From: Pleomorphomonas oryzae DSM 16300
GTDB lineage: Bacteria > Pseudomonadota > Alphaproteobacteria > Rhizobiales > Pleomorphomonadaceae
NCBI RefSeq assembly: GCF_000422965.1
Contig: NZ_KE383965.1
Span: forward strand, 48,126-112,125
Direction of reading: 5' to 3'
DNA: 64,000 nt
The position numbers and the translations under genes were made by a program. Positions 48,372-58,667 of the stretch are shown one piece after another (the stretch's first letter is position 1; every line of letters begins with the position of its first letter). The notes under the pieces were generated by a model that saw only the letters and a program-made list of their open reading frames with translations, ran no database searches and had not been told where the DNA came from.

Positions 48372-49241
48372 ATGAAGATCAAGACCAAGGACTTTCAGGT
48401 TGCCGAGGGCGACAAGGTGGATCTCGGCAAGTGGCCGACGCGCATCGAGCCGGTCTATGACTCCAAGGACGACTACAAGAAGCTGCTGAAACACGCCGTT
48501 CGCGAGCTCAGCCGGCAGCAGCGGATGCTCTATGCCGGCAACCAGCACGCCGTTCTCTTGATCTTCCAGGCGATGGACGCCGCCGGCAAGGACGGCGCCA
48601 TCCGGCACGTGATGTCCGGCATCAACCCGCAGGGGTGCCAGGTGTTCAGCTTCAAGCACCCGAGCGCCGAGGAACTCGACCACGATTTTCTCTGGCGAAC
48701 CACGCGCAACCTGCCGGAGCGCGGCCGCATCGGCATCTTCAACCGCTCCTATTACGAGGAGGTGCTGATCGTGCGGGTGCATCCGGAGATCTTGATCAGC
48801 GAGGGGCTGCCGGATGCCCTGAAGAAGGAGAGCCACATCTGGCGGGCGCGCTACCGCTCGATCACCGACCTCGAGCGGCATCTCCACGAGAACGGCACGC
48901 GCATCATCAAGTTCTTCCTGCATCTTTCCAAGGACGAGCAGCGCAAGCGCTTCCTCGACCGCATCGACGATCCGGAGAAGAACTGGAAGTTCAGCGTCGA
49001 CGACATCAAGGAGCGGCAATACTGGAGCGCCTACCGGACGGCCTATGAGGAGTGCCTCAGCGCCACCAGCACCGACCATTCGCCCTGGTATGTCGTCCCC
49101 GCCGACGACAAGAAGAACGCCCGGCTGATCGTGTCCGAGATCATCCTCGACACCTTCGCCGACCTCAAGATGAGCTACCCGAAGGTGGATGCGGCAAGGG
49201 TGCAGGAGCTGCAGTCGATCCGGGCGCAGTTGGTGGAGTGA
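48372..49241 (+). CDS. ppk2: Polyphosphate kinase 2
   Basis: 289 residues from ATG 48372, the start that fits the family; GTG 48306 would read through the upstream hairpin. Walker A is [11 protein letters not shown] (about 65-75), Walker [13 protein letters not shown] (120-131), and the lid region [50 protein letters not shown] is complete. It moves phosphate between polyphosphate and nucleotides; one PPK2 domain suggests class I (ADP) or III. It probably belongs with the PRC-barrel gene in a stress-response unit. Confidence 0.92.
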   Translation: MKIKTKDFQVAEGDKVDLGKWPTRIEPVYDSKDDYKKLLKHAVRELSRQQRMLYAGNQHAVLLIFQAMDAAGKDGAIRHVMSGINPQGCQVFSFKHPSAEELDHDFLWRTTRNLPERGRIGIFNRSYYEEVLIVRVHPEILISEGLPDALKKESHIWRARYRSITDLERHLHENGTRIIKFFLHLSKDEQRKRFLDRIDDPEKNWKFSVDDIKERQYWSAYRTAYEECLSATSTDHSPWYVVPADDKKNARLIVSEIILDTFADLKMSYPKVDAARVQELQSIRAQLVE

Positions 49242-49556
49242 GGGCGACCGCCGCGCGCCTCGGGGCGTGCAAGGCGATGATCTGCCGAATCCGGCGAGCA
49301 GGCAAACTCAACCAAGGGAAGCTTCAAGGCCCGCTCCTGATATCGCATGCCTTCCATGACGGGCTTGGCACTCCTGTTCGTCGCTGAGCGACGCTTCGTA
49401 GAGCGGGCGAAAAAAACTTCAATGGCCGGACGCGTTGGTCTTGAATCTGTTGTGGGATGGTCACCTTTCCGCAGTCCAATAACGCCAGATACGTATTGAT
49501 TTGTTGGGCTTCCTTAGTAATCTACTTGTTCTGTGCGGCTTGAGGTGATGAATATC

Positions 49557-50123
49557 ATGAATATTTCTCATTTTGTTCGAATCATTATTATAAGTATTTT
49601 CAGTCTTGTGGCGGTTCCTGTCCATAGCGAGCCCATACTCACGCAACGTCAAGTAGAAATCGTTCAGCAAGTCGTGGCTGTGAACGGCTCAATTGATAAA
49701 AAGGCCCATGATGAATTCTGGGCGTTATTGCCGTCCGGCATTCGCGACGACCCATATCAGGTCAAGGAACTACAGGAGGGGTTTCGCGAAACGAGCGAAA
49801 GTGGATTTATTGTCCTCCGGGAGATTTGGGCTAGCGCGAAGCTTTCGGCGCAAGAGAAGAGGGCTATAAAAACGGATGCGTTTGAGCTTAATGTTAAGAA
49901 AATAGCGTCTTTTGGTGGAAATAATGTGAAGTATGCAGAACTGTATAATGCTTTTATTGATAAAGTTCTGGAGGCGGCAGTTACCGGGGAACCTTTGCAG
50001 CTTGCAACCGGTAGAGAAAACATCACTCCCGAGTTTTGTGATCGGATGATCGAGCAAATGGATAAGGTCGTTGCGAGGATAAGGTTATTAATGGAGCCGA
50101 CTTGGGTGGACGGAAGCCAATGA
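49557..50123 (+). CDS. Exported protein of unknown function
   Basis: 188 residues from ATG 49557, which has GAGGTG 9 bases upstream; ATG 49548 is too close to it. The signal peptide is MNISHFVRIIIISIFSLVAVPVHS. The mature part is helical (TQRQVEIVQQVVAVNGSIDKKAHDEFWALLP, LSAQEKRAIKTDAFELNVKK) without recognised motifs. It is AT-rich and probably acquired. The 315-base gap before it shows no feature beyond an AT-rich promoter-like stretch near 49490-49540. Confidence 0.6.
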   Translation: MNISHFVRIIIISIFSLVAVPVHSEPILTQRQVEIVQQVVAVNGSIDKKAHDEFWALLPSGIRDDPYQVKELQEGFRETSESGFIVLREIWASAKLSAQEKRAIKTDAFELNVKKIASFGGNNVKYAELYNAFIDKVLEAAVTGEPLQLATGRENITPEFCDRMIEQMDKVVARIRLLMEPTWVDGSQ

Positions 50124-50256
50124 GCCGGCAGGGCTGCTGAACCAGATGCCGAATTGTATTCGGCCGGTTTGTTTGCGTTGCCCATCGACCAGAGCTTTTT
50201 GGGCAGCGGGTGAGGCAGACCCAGGAGGCCACCTGCTCGATGCCCCTGCTGCGAGG

Positions 50257-50285
50257 ACGCCGCCGCTCCTTGTTGCGGGCGGCGT
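50257..50285 (+). terminator. Hairpin after the exported-protein gene
   Basis: ACGCCGCC pairs with GGCGGCGT over a 13-base loop, 134 bases past the stop; no T-run. The rest of 50124-50422 is non-coding, and 50384-50407 matches 47037-47060 at 23 of 24 bases, a small unexplained shared segment. Confidence 0.45.
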
Positions 50286-50422
50286 GGCTTCGTCGCGGTC
50301 GGGCAAGGTGGCACCGAAAGGAACGGAGTGATCATTGAGCACACCCGCGGGGTGCTCTGTCAGGACGTGTCTGAGCGTCGTCTCGTCCATCGGCGAGTTG
50401 ACCGCCGCCGCAAAAGGCATTG

Positions 50423-52207
<1,785 letters not shown>

Positions 52208-52245
52208 GGGGAGGGAAGTAGTGGTTCGTGTGGGGAAGCTAGAAA

Positions 52246-52313
52246 GGGAAGAAGCGGGCGGCGGCGATGCTGAGCAGCAGCTGGCTGTGTTGTACGGGAA
52301 GATCAAGGAGATG
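52246..52313 (+). pseudogene. Decayed duplicate of the activator's 3' end
   Basis: GGGAAGAAG, CGGGCGGCGGCGATGCTG and GGGAAGATCAAGGAGATG repeat 52136-52204, the Fis-type HTH coding end of the sigma-54 activator, with drift in the middle. It is a partial tandem duplication. The remaining gap to 52691 is non-coding as far as I can see. Confidence 0.7.
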
Positions 52314-52691
52314 GAAACTGGGGGCGGATCTTGGCTGGTCGCGCCAATAAAGTTGGAGCGGGAGGCTTTGTGATCTCCCACTGGCGGCAGGTTTCGGTAA
52401 GGTAGGTCCGTGCCGTTTTCCGTGCTAACAGGATAGCGGCGATGCGTTTGGTGGCCTCTAAATAGCGATAAGCCGTCAGAGCCGACGTCGGACAGCGCCA
52501 ATATCAATCTCCGCAAGAGCTAGATCAGGCTCGCCCTAAGCTGTGAGCGCCCGTGCCAGACGATAACGTGCACGCAGTGTGGCGCATTGATGGGATAGCA
52601 TCCGTGACGTCGGATGCTCAGAGAGCCACGCCGCAACCGATTTCATCGCCTTTGTCTAGGGTGCGGCTCGAAATGACCTCGGCCAGCTCAC

Positions 52692-54623
52692 CTAGCGAAT
52701 CTTTCTCGCGTTCGTGTTTACGAACACGGTGCTCGCAAGTATTTCTTTTGTGGTCAACGTGTCGGGATTCTCTGCCCCTCGCACTTTTATCTCAAGTGGT
52801 AGCAGCACGTCGTATTCTTCCAAAGCCTCGTTCGCGCGTCCGAGTTCGAGCAGGGCGCGCGCAAGCATTTCTCTTGTGGCCAACGTGTCAGGATGCTCTG
52901 CCCCTCGCACCTTTATATCGAGCGGCAGCAGTTTGTCGTACTCCTCCAAGGCTTCTTTCGCGCGTCCGAGGCTGAGCAGGGCGCGCGCGCGCATGTCTCT
53001 TGTGGTGAGCGTGCTTGGGGTCTCTGCCCCTCGCACCTTTATCTCAAGTGGCAGCAGCTTGTCGTATTCCTCCAAAGCTTCTGTCGCGCGTCCGAGTTCG
53101 AGTAGGATGCTCGCATGTGCATATCGTGTAGTGAGCGTGCCGGGATCCTCTACCCCTCGCACGCTTATCATAATCGGAAGCAGCTTATCGTATTCCTCCA
53201 AAGCCTCTGTCGCGCGTCCGAGTTCGAGCAGGGTGCGCGCACGCATTTCTCTTGTGGCCAGCGTGTTGGGATGCTCTGCCCCTCGCACCTTTATGTAGAG
53301 CGGAAGGAGTCTGTCGTATTCCGCTAAAGCCTCTGTCGCGCGCCCGAGGTAGAGCAGAGCGCCCGTACGCGTGGCTCTTGTAGCTAACGTGTCGGGATCC
53401 TCTGCCCCTCGCACCTTTATGTCGAGCGGCAGTAGCTTGTCGTATTCCTCCAAAGCCTCTGTCGCGCGTCCGAGTTCGAGCAGGACGCGCGCACGCATGT
53501 CCCTGGTGGCCAGCGTATTGGGATCCTCTGCCCCTCGCACCTTTATGTCGAGCGGCAGTAGCTTGTCGTATTCCTCTAAAGCCTCTTTCGCGCGTCCGAG
53601 TTCGAGCAGGGCGCGCGCACGCATGTCTCTTGTGGTCAGCGTGCAGGGATGCTCTGCCCCTCGCAGTTTTGTATCGAGCGGCAGTAGCTTGTCGTATTCC
53701 TCCAAAGCCTCTTTCGCACGTCCGAGGTCGAGCAGGGTGCCTGCACGCATTTCTCTTGTGGCCAACGTGTCGGGATGCTCCGCCCCTCGCACCTTTATAT
53801 CGAGCGGCAGCAGCTTGTCGTATTCTTCCAAAGCCTCTTTTGCGCGTCCGAGGTCGAGCAGAGCGCGCGCACGCATGTCTCTTGTGGTCAGCGTGCCGGG
53901 ATCTTTTGCCCCTCGCACCTTTATCTCAAGTGGCAGCAGCTTGTCGTATTCCTCCAAGGCCTCTTTCACGCGTCCGAGGTCGCGCAAGGCTTCGGCGACA
54001 TGAGACCGCCACAACAACATTAACCAATGGGTTTCTTCCGTCCCCCGTGCTCGTTCGGCGGCGAGCAAGCGGTTCAGGCGTATCAGTCCTGCGTCCGGAT
54101 TGCCTCCGCTTTGCTCACCACAGCCGATATAACCGGCGAGCCGAATAAGTTCCGGATGATCAGCTCCAAACCGGCTCTCCAGCAGCGGCAGTAAGACCGC
54201 GCCGGCAGCTATCAGATCGGACCATTTGCTTTCACTATATAGATGCGCCCCGCGATCGCCGAGTTTTTTGAGGTCGGCCTCATCCAACTCTAGAAGCCAG
54301 GCGCTCTGCCCCGCAATAACGCCCTCGTCCAGCACTGCAGCAACAAGCCGTGTACTGGTATTGACAATCGCATATTCAATGCCAGTGCCGCGTAGGTCGC
54401 AGCCTGAAAAATCAAAGCCGGAGAGGTCCTGTCCGGCTAAATTCCAACCACAAAGATCCAAACCTCGAAAGTCTTCCGCCGGATCGAGCCCGCCGGCTAA
54501 AGCATAGGCGCGCAGACCGCTACCTTGGCAGGTCAGTACCCGCTCGACTGCTGCCATGTTGAGATCCAGATCGGACAAGTGAGGACTGTCAATCTTGTGC
54601 GATTGGTCATCCATGATATTCAT
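52692..54623 (-). CDS. Pentapeptide/TPR-repeat protein with ten near-identical repeats
   Basis: 643 residues. Residues 50-80 are pentapeptide-like (DFRGLDLCGWNLAGQDLSGFDFSGCDLRG). Residues 85-215 are helical. Residues 216-635 are ten consecutive 42-residue units of kinesin-light-chain-type TPR (LGRAKEALEEYDKLLPLDIK and VRGAEHPDTLATREMRA), 126 bases each, highly similar also at DNA level (52719-53978). There is no signal peptide, membrane segment or enzyme domain. TPR solenoids bind peptides or partner proteins. The start overlaps the stop of the 342-residue gene (ATGA), so the two act together. Confidence 0.82.
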   Translation of the reverse strand: MNIMDDQSHKIDSPHLSDLDLNMAAVERVLTCQGSGLRAYALAGGLDPAEDFRGLDLCGWNLAGQDLSGFDFSGCDLRGTGIEYAIVNTSTRLVAAVLDEGVIAGQSAWLLELDEADLKKLGDRGAHLYSESKWSDLIAAGAVLLPLLESRFGADHPELIRLAGYIGCGEQSGGNPDAGLIRLNRLLAAERARGTEETHWLMLLWRSHVAEALRDLGRVKEALEEYDKLLPLEIKVRGAKDPGTLTTRDMRARALLDLGRAKEALEEYDKLLPLDIKVRGAEHPDTLATREMRAGTLLDLGRAKEALEEYDKLLPLDTKLRGAEHPCTLTTRDMRARALLELGRAKEALEEYDKLLPLDIKVRGAEDPNTLATRDMRARVLLELGRATEALEEYDKLLPLDIKVRGAEDPDTLATRATRTGALLYLGRATEALAEYDRLLPLYIKVRGAEHPNTLATREMRARTLLELGRATEALEEYDKLLPIMISVRGVEDPGTLTTRYAHASILLELGRATEALEEYDKLLPLEIKVRGAETPSTLTTRDMRARALLSLGRAKEALEEYDKLLPLDIKVRGAEHPDTLATREMLARALLELGRANEALEEYDVLLPLEIKVRGAENPDTLTTKEILASTVFVNTNARKIR

Positions 54624-55648
54624 CCCTGTCCGTCAGTTTCGTCTACCAGCATTGGCTCAACGCAGAACGCACAACTGAACAAGTCGAACTGCCTGCCCCC
54701 TGGCTGATCTTGAATCTCAGGGTTGGCTTTGGTGGCTGCTAGCGCGGCGACACGACGGCGCAAATCCTGCTCCGCCGCAAGTTTTCGTCGCACCATACTG
54801 AGCTTGTCTTTCTGCAAGGCCTCTGCCAGCGCTAACGATGTGGTTTCATGTTGCTTGGATGCGTTGAGCACAAAATCCTCGCGCTCAACCCGCACCGTGA
54901 TCGAGCCCTGGACCGGCTTGGAGGAATCGCACGCCCTAAGCCGAACCAGAGGGGTTGGAACCTCGTCGTCATTTTTGCCCTTGCCGGCAAGCTTCGCGGG
55001 GCCATAGGGAGATACGATTGGTCCACGCAAATCGCGTGTATTGACGAGGCGTGGATCGCCTATCCGGCTACCCGCCCGCAAGCTGCGTTCCCCCTCCTTT
55101 TGAACTAAAACGATAGTGGGCGTGACAGCAATCTGCGAATCTGACGTTTGGCCGCGGCTGTGCTTGCGGTCAGCCTTTAGCTTACCCCTGGCGCCGGCAA
55201 ATAAGAACGGTACGTAAGCTTTCCAGCTTAACTTAACTTCGGCCTCGCCCTCCTGCTGCGATCCGCTATTCAGACTGTCATGCTCGGCCTCTTTCTGCTT
55301 TGCTACGAGGTCACCATCCTGCAGAACCCTTTGATAATAGCTTCCAACAATGATCTCGGCATTGCTCAGATCGAGCACGATACTGACGCCGCTCATCGAC
55401 CATTCATAGCTCTGACTTTCGAAGGGAATGCGAACAAAGCCGAGAGAGATTTCGGTTGCGAGATAAATGTCATGCATATGCGGCGACTGCCCTTGGCCGA
55501 CGTCTATGCCGCCGATATCGCGCATGTTGACATCATAGCCACGCAGCTTTGCGTGTACCGTATTGCTCCTGTGGAATTGTTTGATTTGCTCTGGTGGCGC
55601 ACCGAGCGCGGTAGTTGGCTTGCGCGGCAATGCTTTGCCCTCTCCCAC
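54620..55648 (-). CDS. Unknown protein coupled to the TPR gene
   Basis: 342 residues from GTG 55648; a TTG at 55631 with GGAGAGGG upstream is an alternative, giving a slightly shorter protein. The N-terminal half (GFVRIPFESQSYEWSMSGVSIVLDLSNAEIIVGSYYQRV) is beta-rich. The middle holds SWKAYVPFLFAGARGKLKADRKHS, the next part a charged linker, and the end a coiled-coil-like helix (LALAEALQKDKLSMVRRKLAAEQDLRRRVAALAATK) and a CAFC pair near the C-terminus. No known family is recognised. First gene of a two-gene operon; the TPR protein is the probable partner. Confidence 0.65.
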   Translation of the reverse strand: MGEGKALPRKPTTALGAPPEQIKQFHRSNTVHAKLRGYDVNMRDIGGIDVGQGQSPHMHDIYLATEISLGFVRIPFESQSYEWSMSGVSIVLDLSNAEIIVGSYYQRVLQDGDLVAKQKEAEHDSLNSGSQQEGEAEVKLSWKAYVPFLFAGARGKLKADRKHSRGQTSDSQIAVTPTIVLVQKEGERSLRAGSRIGDPRLVNTRDLRGPIVSPYGPAKLAGKGKNDDEVPTPLVRLRACDSSKPVQGSITVRVEREDFVLNASKQHETTSLALAEALQKDKLSMVRRKLAAEQDLRRRVAALAATKANPEIQDQPGGRQFDLFSCAFCVEPMLVDETDGQG

Positions 55649-55894
55649 ACGCGAAAGTCGTATAGGTAAAACAACCAGAACTTAGACCTCTTGGCAACTT
55701 CGCGGGAATGCTCACGGTTTCTGTAGTGAGCACGGGTTGTGGCCGACCTTCCCGGTTTCCCATTTCCCCTGCCGACGGTGGCCGTTCTCACTGTTCAGGA
55801 TGCATCTGCCGGCCCGGAATGGGAAGAGCAACCTCGGCTATCTCACGGTGATCCACCGGCTTCTTGCGCATAGTTGTGATTGGTCTGTCGCATA

Positions 55895-55978
55895 GGCTGG
55901 ATGGGGGGCTCTATATCGGCCGATCGCTTTATCCTGCCTGAGGTCCTCGCTTTCGCGAGGATGACAGGAGAGTGATTG
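55895..55978. repeat. Solo left arm of the family A repeat
   Basis: GGCTCTATATCGGCCGATCG, then CCTGAGGTCCTCGCTTTCGC and GAGGATGACAGG; no right arm follows. The preceding 245 bases (55649-55894) contain no recognised feature beyond the likely promoter of the operon to the left. Confidence 0.75.
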
Positions 55979-56085
55979 TAACAGGCAGATAGCTGCTCAC
56001 GGGGCGCTCGCCGGGCGTTTGCGGGTGCCGCTCGCGAGGGGTGCTCGCGAGGGGTTGCGGCGGTGAAAGGCGAGGGCATATCGGG

Positions 56086-56463
56086 ATGGACGAGGCATTT
56101 CCTGGAGCCGTGACCGACAGCGATGAAGCCTTCTGGGCGGCGCTGGAGCGGTTGGTGCGGGAGAGTGAGGTGGTGATCGACCGTCACAGGGGATCGGCCC
56201 ATCCGCGTTATCCCAACATCATCTATGGAGCAGACTACGGCTATCTCAGGGACACGTCGTCGATGGACGGCGGTGGCATCGACGTGTGGCGTGGCGCTGG
56301 CGGCGGCAAGCGCATATCCGGCGCGATCGTGACGGTCGATCTTGTGAAGCGGGATTCGGAGATCAAGATCCTGCTGGATTGCACCGAGGAGGAAATCTCG
56401 GGGATCATGAGCTTTCACAATGGCAGCGAGTATATGAAGGCGCTGTTGCTGAGGAGGCGGTGA
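56086..56463 (+). CDS. Inorganic pyrophosphatase-like protein
   Basis: 125 residues from ATG 56086. The core HPRYPNIIYGADYGYLRDTSSMDGGGIDVWRGAGG resembles the PPase active-site strand (YPxxYGxxxG...D..D.D), and IVTVDLVKRDSEIKILLDCTEEE follows. It is shorter than true PPase (about 175 residues) and only some metal-binding aspartates can be aligned, so it may have another phosphate-related role. Stand-alone; it follows a repeat half and precedes small unknown genes. Confidence 0.68.
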   Translation: MDEAFPGAVTDSDEAFWAALERLVRESEVVIDRHRGSAHPRYPNIIYGADYGYLRDTSSMDGGGIDVWRGAGGGKRISGAIVTVDLVKRDSEIKILLDCTEEEISGIMSFHNGSEYMKALLLRRR

Positions 56464-56607
56464 GGGCGGCGGTGGTGTGGGCGATCGGCATCCATGGGGT
56501 GGCGAGGGCGAATGCCAATTGGTGTGGTTCCAGTGACCGCGTCCTGTTGACATAATTTCCTTAACTAAACGGCTTGGGCCGCTTTGAGAGCATGAGCTAG
56601 AATTGGA

Positions 56608-56898
56608 ATGATTGAAGCACCGCGATTAGGTATCGAGACGGGTTGGAAACCGTTGGAGATATGGCTGGCTGGGGTAGCCTCTGTCCGCGTCGTAATCGAA
56701 CAAAGCGAAGAGCACGGGCTGTTTCGATACTCTGTTGAACAGTATTTTGGTCCAGCCGAAGAAGATGAAGGGCTATGGCCTCAAGGCTTTTGGCAGGCCC
56801 AATCGCATTCGGGCTTATATGATTCAGTCGTCGGGGTGGTGAAGGAGGCGAGGGCTTCCATTGGCCGGGTCGAGGCTCTTGGCAAGCGCGACATCTGA
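56608..56898 (+). CDS. Small unknown protein upstream of an XRE gene
   Basis: 96 residues. IETGWKPLEIWLAGVASVRVVIEQSEEHGLFRYSVEQYFGPAEEDEG reads as a compact beta unit, then LYDSVVGVVKEARASIGRVEAL as a helix. I do not recognise the family. It overlaps the XRE gene by 38 bases, the layout of small toxin-antitoxin or regulator pairs, but no toxin motif is visible. AGAATTGGA precedes the start loosely. Confidence 0.5.
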   Translation: MIEAPRLGIETGWKPLEIWLAGVASVRVVIEQSEEHGLFRYSVEQYFGPAEEDEGLWPQGFWQAQSHSGLYDSVVGVVKEARASIGRVEALGKRDI

Positions 56899-57178
56899 TC
56901 CTGCCGGTGCCGAGGATTTCGACGCCGCCATCGAGGCTCTGGATCGGGGGCAACGCGCCCGGCTGATCCGCAAGACGCGGACCGGGCTCGGCTTGTCACA
57001 GGCGGAGTTTGCCAGCCGCTTCCGGGTTCCTGTCGGCACCTTGCGCGATTGGGAGCAGGCGCGGGCGACTGAGCCGGATTTCGCCATCGCCTACGTGCGG
57101 GTGATTGGCTTGCATCCGGATATGGTGGCGAAGGCTGGATGGGAGCTCTATATCGGCGGAGCGCTCTATTCTGCCTGA
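56861..57178 (+). CDS. XRE-family regulator with a repeat-derived C-terminus
   Basis: 105 residues with TTG start 56861. The helix-turn-helix is RLIRKTRTGLGLSQAEFASRFRVPVGTLRDWEQAR, as in antitoxin-like XRE proteins that follow a RelE/BrnT toxin. The last residues WELYIGGALYSA and the stop are encoded by a family A repeat arm (GAGCTCTATATCGGCGG...), so the native C-terminus has been replaced. It overlaps the 96-residue gene; no standard toxin is nearby. Confidence 0.68.
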   Translation: MAGSRLLASATSDPAGAEDFDAAIEALDRGQRARLIRKTRTGLGLSQAEFASRFRVPVGTLRDWEQARATEPDFAIAYVRVIGLHPDMVAKAGWELYIGGALYSA

Positions 57179-57415
57179 GGTCCTCGCTTTCGCAAGGATG
57201 ACAGGTAATTGATATATAACGAGGAATCTGGATTTATCGGATGCGCTGGGTTTAGCGGATATCTGGATCCGGCGAGTACTTGGCTGAGAGCTGGTCATCT
57301 ACGGAAATTTGGGTGTGGCGGCGAAATGGCCGCTGGCGGCGCTCCTATCACGCTGTCTTCCTTGCGAAAGCGAGGATCTCAGGCCGAAAAGGGCGAGGGG
57401 GAGGTATCGGGCTCA
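57142..57415. repeat. MITE-like repeat, family A, full copy invading an XRE gene
   Basis: The left arm begins inside the XRE coding region (57142), contains CCTCGCTTTCGCAAGG, and supplies its stop codon. The right arm (about 57352-57412, TCTTCCTTGCGAAAGCGAGG) ends in GGTATCGGGCTC. The central 150 bases are longer than usual. Confidence 0.82.
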
Positions 57416-57477
57416 CGGTCCTGTTCCTGCTGCTGGTGTTCCACCCTGCAGCTCCTCGGTTACCTCTCGTTAACGCC

Positions 57478-57558
57478 TTCTCATTTTGAGAAATCGCGAA
57501 GGGGTGAAAAACCGTTGTTGATCAGGTGGTTGCCCGTTCTCACTTCTCATTTTGCGAA
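57478..57558. promoter_or_regulatory. Two TTCTCATTTTGAGAA-type palindromes
   Basis: TTCTCA-TTT-TGAGAA (57478-57492) is a perfect palindrome, and TTCTCATTTTGCGAA (57544-57558) is a second copy with one change; centres are 66 bases apart. They lie 340-420 bases upstream of a sigma-54-type promoter, so they could be the enhancer sites of a sigma-54 activator. Confidence 0.5.
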
Positions 57559-57895
57559 ATGGGCCGATCGCTGAGCCGGCTGGGACCAGGGGAGGTGGTG
57601 TCCGTGGGGTGGGTGGCAAGGCCCGGCGAGAGCGGCGCGAGGCGGCGGATGACTACTTACTGAGCCCTGGCGTTGGGCGAGGGAAGGCGAGGGCTGCGCC
57701 TTGCCGGCGGGGCGCGGCAGCCGGCGGGGCGGGGAGCTGGTTCCAAAAACGATATCAGGCTGTTAGCCGGGGGGGGCGTGGCTTTTGCCGCCCGCCGGGC
57801 CGGGCTTTTGCACGCGGATCGGGCGGTTTTCCGCCGCCCGGGGCGCCTTGTCGCGCTGCGCCCCTCTCCACTGAGAATGCCAAGCCGCCGAAATC

Positions 57896-57911
57896 TGGCA
57901 TAGGCCGTGCA
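57896..57911 (+). promoter_or_regulatory. Sigma-54 (-24/-12) promoter candidate for the cysteine operon
   Basis: TGGCATAGGCCGTGCA has GG and GC separated by exactly 10 bases and matches the TGGCAC-N5-TTGCA consensus well. Transcription would begin near 57922, leaving a leader of about 240 bases. A second, weaker GG-N10-GC (AGGCTGAAGTCTTGCG) is at 58115-58130. The 985-base gap 57179-58163 otherwise holds only the repeat, the two palindromes and a GGCCGAT/ATCGGCC inverted repeat at 58094-58111. Confidence 0.55.
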
Positions 57912-58163
57912 ATTCAGTGTTTGCCGGCAAAGGCGCTGGTCCAATGAAGAGTAACGCGGGGAACGGTAGGGGTCTGAGTTCAGCGGTCGAGTAAGCCGGC
58001 CGGGCAGGCCGGATGATCTGCCAGATGATCTGAAGGGGCGGTTCGGGGGAATACGCCGGATACCAGTTTGAAGCCGAGAGCTTTTTCTTGCGTGGCCGAT
58101 GTCGATCGGCCGCGAGGCTGAAGTCTTGCGATTTTTTCAGCCCGTTGATGTGGAGACAAGGAC

Positions 58164-58667
58164 ATGTGTGCGTTCAACCAGCCTAAGAATACTGACGATG
58201 CCACCATCAACAAGGTGCGCGGCGCCATCCTGCACCGCGGCCTCTGGATGGGGCTGATCCTGAAAGAGGCCAAGAAGCGCGGCCTCGACTGGGAGAGCAT
58301 CGGCCATCAGGCGATCTTCGACACTGGCTGCATGCATGGCGACGGCATCAAGGAGAAGATGGATACCGAGGGCAGTCTGGTGTCCTTCGGCAATACCTTC
58401 TTCACCGAGGACGTCCGCAAGATCTTCGAGGTCGAGGTGAGGAAGCTCGACGAGAGCGAACTCGTCCTCGAATACAACTATTGTCCGCTGGTGGCGGCCT
58501 GGAAGCAGATCGGCGTCGATGACGACATGCTGGCCAAGCTCTGCGACATCGCCATGTCCGGCGATCGCGGCATTGCCAGCCGCTTCGGCGAGTTCGAGTT
58601 CCAGCTCGGCAAGACCATCGCCGAGGGCAATCCCGTCTGCGAAGTCAAATTCTCGCGCCGGACATGA
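58164..58667 (+). CDS. L-2-amino-thiazoline-4-carboxylate (ATC) hydrolase family protein
   Basis: 167 residues. The layout (VRGAILHRGLWMGLILKEAKKRG, DTGCMHGDGIKEKM, LVLEYNYCPLVAAWKQIG, DIAMSGDRGIASRFGEFEF) matches the ATC hydrolase family, which opens the thiazoline ring on a route to cysteine. The cysteines at GCMHGD and YNYCPLV may be catalytic or structural. GGAGACAAGGAC precedes the ATG. Its stop overlaps the desulfidase start, so it feeds the same pathway. The exact substrate is inferred from the family. Confidence 0.8.
   Translation: MCAFNQPKNTDDATINKVRGAILHRGLWMGLILKEAKKRGLDWESIGHQAIFDTGCMHGDGIKEKMDTEGSLVSFGNTFFTEDVRKIFEVEVRKLDESELVLEYNYCPLVAAWKQIGVDDDMLAKLCDIAMSGDRGIASRFGEFEFQLGKTIAEGNPVCEVKFSRRT

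Noticed and set aside
52719-53978. Regular 126-base periodicity that resembles a repeat array or CRISPR-like locus
   Set aside because: The period is a multiple of three, the frame is open throughout on the minus strand and it encodes TPR units; there are no unique spacers and no cas genes.
53371-54003. Plus-strand Ser/Arg-rich repeat frame opposite the TPR gene
   Set aside because: Its repeats are simply the antisense of the TPR units; no start signal.
58116-58129. Second GG-N10-GC site (AGGCTGAAGTCTTGCG) as main promoter of the cysteine operon
   Set aside because: It keeps the spacing but matches the consensus less well than the site at 57896; recorded only as an alternative.
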